Positions 23,693 through 25,059 of a stretch of DNA of 25,059 nucleotides are shown piece by piece. The position numbers and the translations under genes are program-made. Position 1 is the stretch's first letter. Each line of letters opens with the position of its first letter. Origin of the DNA: Chara braunii (taxonomy: Eukaryota > Streptophyta > Charophyceae > Charales > Characeae); contig BFEA01000019.1 in assembly GCA_003427395.1 (NCBI GenBank), positions 4,577,279-4,602,337 of the forward strand, given 5' to 3'. Below the pieces are notes generated by a model. That model saw only the letters and a list, made by a program, of their open reading frames with translations, had not been told where the DNA came from and searched no databases.

Positions 23693-25059
23693 CATACGAT
23701 GAGCAGATAAGAAACGTTGCACAGTGGATCCCTTGTCGTGTACGGATACGGGAGGGCGCTTGGTTAAATCCATGCATCATAAGTTAACAGGGGCTACATA
23801 GAAAACCCGGTGCTGAAAGAGAACGAAGAAAGTGTTGGGCGAAGTCCCGCCCCGGACGAGAATGGGGTTAGCGTCTGATGGCCCACCTGTGCCACGCATG
23901 AACGTTAGTAGCGTTCGATGTCTCTTTGTGCAGAGTGCGGACGGGGTTCATGCTCGGTAACTCAATGTGCTCAGGGTCTTGACTCGTGTTAGCTTGTTAA
24001 GCGTAGACAAAGCTTTACATGCAGCGGCATCACAACTAAAACACGAGCGTTTTCTGTGTTTGTAGTATTGAACAAGAATGAGTTCACATTTCGAAGTTAC
24101 GGTACTTGGGTATTGAATAACCATGCTATCTGAACCGTTGAACCAAGTGCGTCCAGGCCGCGTACTCTGGATTCTTGTAATGAGAGTGATAAAAAAAACG
24201 GGACCTGGCACTGGATAGGTTGCAACATGGCTCGATTACTGTACATTTTGCTGACTATTACTAAGTGTGACGATCACAGATCAACTATCCCAGCTTCCCG
24301 TTCAAAAGTTGTTAAAGCGGTGTCCGTATAGAAGAAGGGAACACCCGGAGATATTATCAACTAAGTTTCTTTCTTTTAATTTAATTACTTTATTAGTTGA
24401 CTGGGCAAAATCAAGCCATACTTGAGGTTAGCGGGATCTCAAGACCATGTCGAGTGGCCTGGACCGTTGCAGGCATTGCCGACCCTAGACGGGGGTAACG
24501 TCGGCGAGGAGAACCGTCTGTACTACCCCGGGGGTTTATTTTGCCTAACACAGACTACTGCAAATGTATGGTGCATTGATTATGTGAGATCACTGGTCTC
24601 CAGAGTTCAAAGCAATGTCAAAATAAAGACAAATCTCTCTAAAGAGTTATATCTTAGAAGCACTGGACAACTCCTAGCAACCCGGTGGAGTGCAGGTCGA
24701 TGTGCGAGTTGTTTCTCTTACGTTTGTGTCGAGTGAACTGTTGATGTGTTATGCTTCACTTGTAGTGTGAGGGAGAGTGCACGCAGCAACTTCGGAGAGT
24801 GATCGGGGCGTCAATTGCTATTAGTCTCAATATCTCGACATGCCAAATCCCCTCCTTCTTAAGGACCACTCAGTCTGAGTTTTGAGTGCCACACACCAAG
24901 TTTTCACTCAGTCAACTAGCGAATCTGAGCCTCCCGTTCGTACCTGTTTGGGTAGGGGAGCTGCACGACTCTTCTTCAGACACGACCTCCCCAACACTAA
25001 GGGACTTCGGTAGAGAAAACGGAGAGTACTTTCCACTGGTAACCCCTCACTGTATGCTG
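23690..25059. other. Stretch without a recognised gene
   Basis: A 104-codon frame at 24422-24736 opens at TTG and has no recognisable domain. Stems GCCGAC/GTCGGC (24478-24505, with CC/GG pairing inside) and ACTCA/TGAGT (24868-24880) are seen. Nothing else is supported. Confidence 0.35.

Noticed and set aside
24422-24736. 104-codon frame
   Set aside because: Opens at TTG without an ATG in support and has no recognisable motif. Left as chance.
7349-25059. Many isolated 6-7-bp stem-loops
   Set aside because: Perfect 7-bp stems with loops up to 20 nt are expected roughly two to three dozen times by chance in 25 kb. Only those with conserved loops, covariation, long arms or tight tiling are reported as findings.

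Overview
This window looks like intergenic DNA from a large, repeat-saturated nuclear genome. I find no protein-coding gene I can name, no rRNA and no intact tRNA. The organism is probably of the green lineage (land plant or streptophyte alga). The grounds are an internal run of the TTTAGGG telomere unit at 480-504, long (TAA)n, (CT)n, (CA)n and (AT)n microsatellites, GT...AG splice-like junctions, and a TTTCGGCAG motif that I loosely associate with plant retroelement sequence. TTTAGGG also occurs in some alveolates, so this is inference. Position 10481-10518 is a back-to-back Tn5 mosaic-end sequence identical to the Nextera mate-pair junction adapter. The assembly is therefore artificial there, and the two halves should not be assumed to be neighbours in the genome.

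Layout. 1-578: a short hairpin array, the telomere-like run and a covarying hairpin motif. 1317-4910: three diverged copies of one long unit carrying a TATA-like box, a 44-nt GT...AG intron-like segment and a (TAA)n tract. 5140-6400: three full copies and one shortened copy of an 88-bp inverted-repeat hairpin element among (CT)n, (CA)n and poly-C. 6400-7250: pyrimidine-rich, then A-rich sequence. 7250-8560: unique-looking sequence with palindromes and a conserved YPCK block. 8590-9310: a direct repeat with a 391-bp period. 9771-9960: a 30-bp tandem repeat, followed by a long hairpin at 10131-10203. 10481-10518: the adapter. 10519-13850: unique-looking sequence with scattered inverted repeats. 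13878-16027: the most interesting block, with a tiled stem-loop segment, a tandem repeat of about 120 bp carrying TTTCGGCAG, an array of hairpins sharing an AACTTA loop, and a second copy of the covarying motif. 17997-18538 and 22304-22825: two copies of a non-autonomous terminal-inverted-repeat element. 20008-20866: a second YPCK block, a TATA box and an open frame broken by one TAG. 22826-25059: nothing recognisable except an (AT)n run.

Main message. Several families of short stem-loops in this window keep a loop sequence, or only the pairing, while the arms change in a compensating way. The AACTTA array (14807-15706) and the GAGTTC/GAACTC motif (531-578 and 15980-16027) are the clearest. 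An array followed about 270-360 bp later by the same motif occurs twice, at the left edge and at 14807-16027, which suggests one kind of mobile or transcribed element with a structured untranslated region. That last step is inference.
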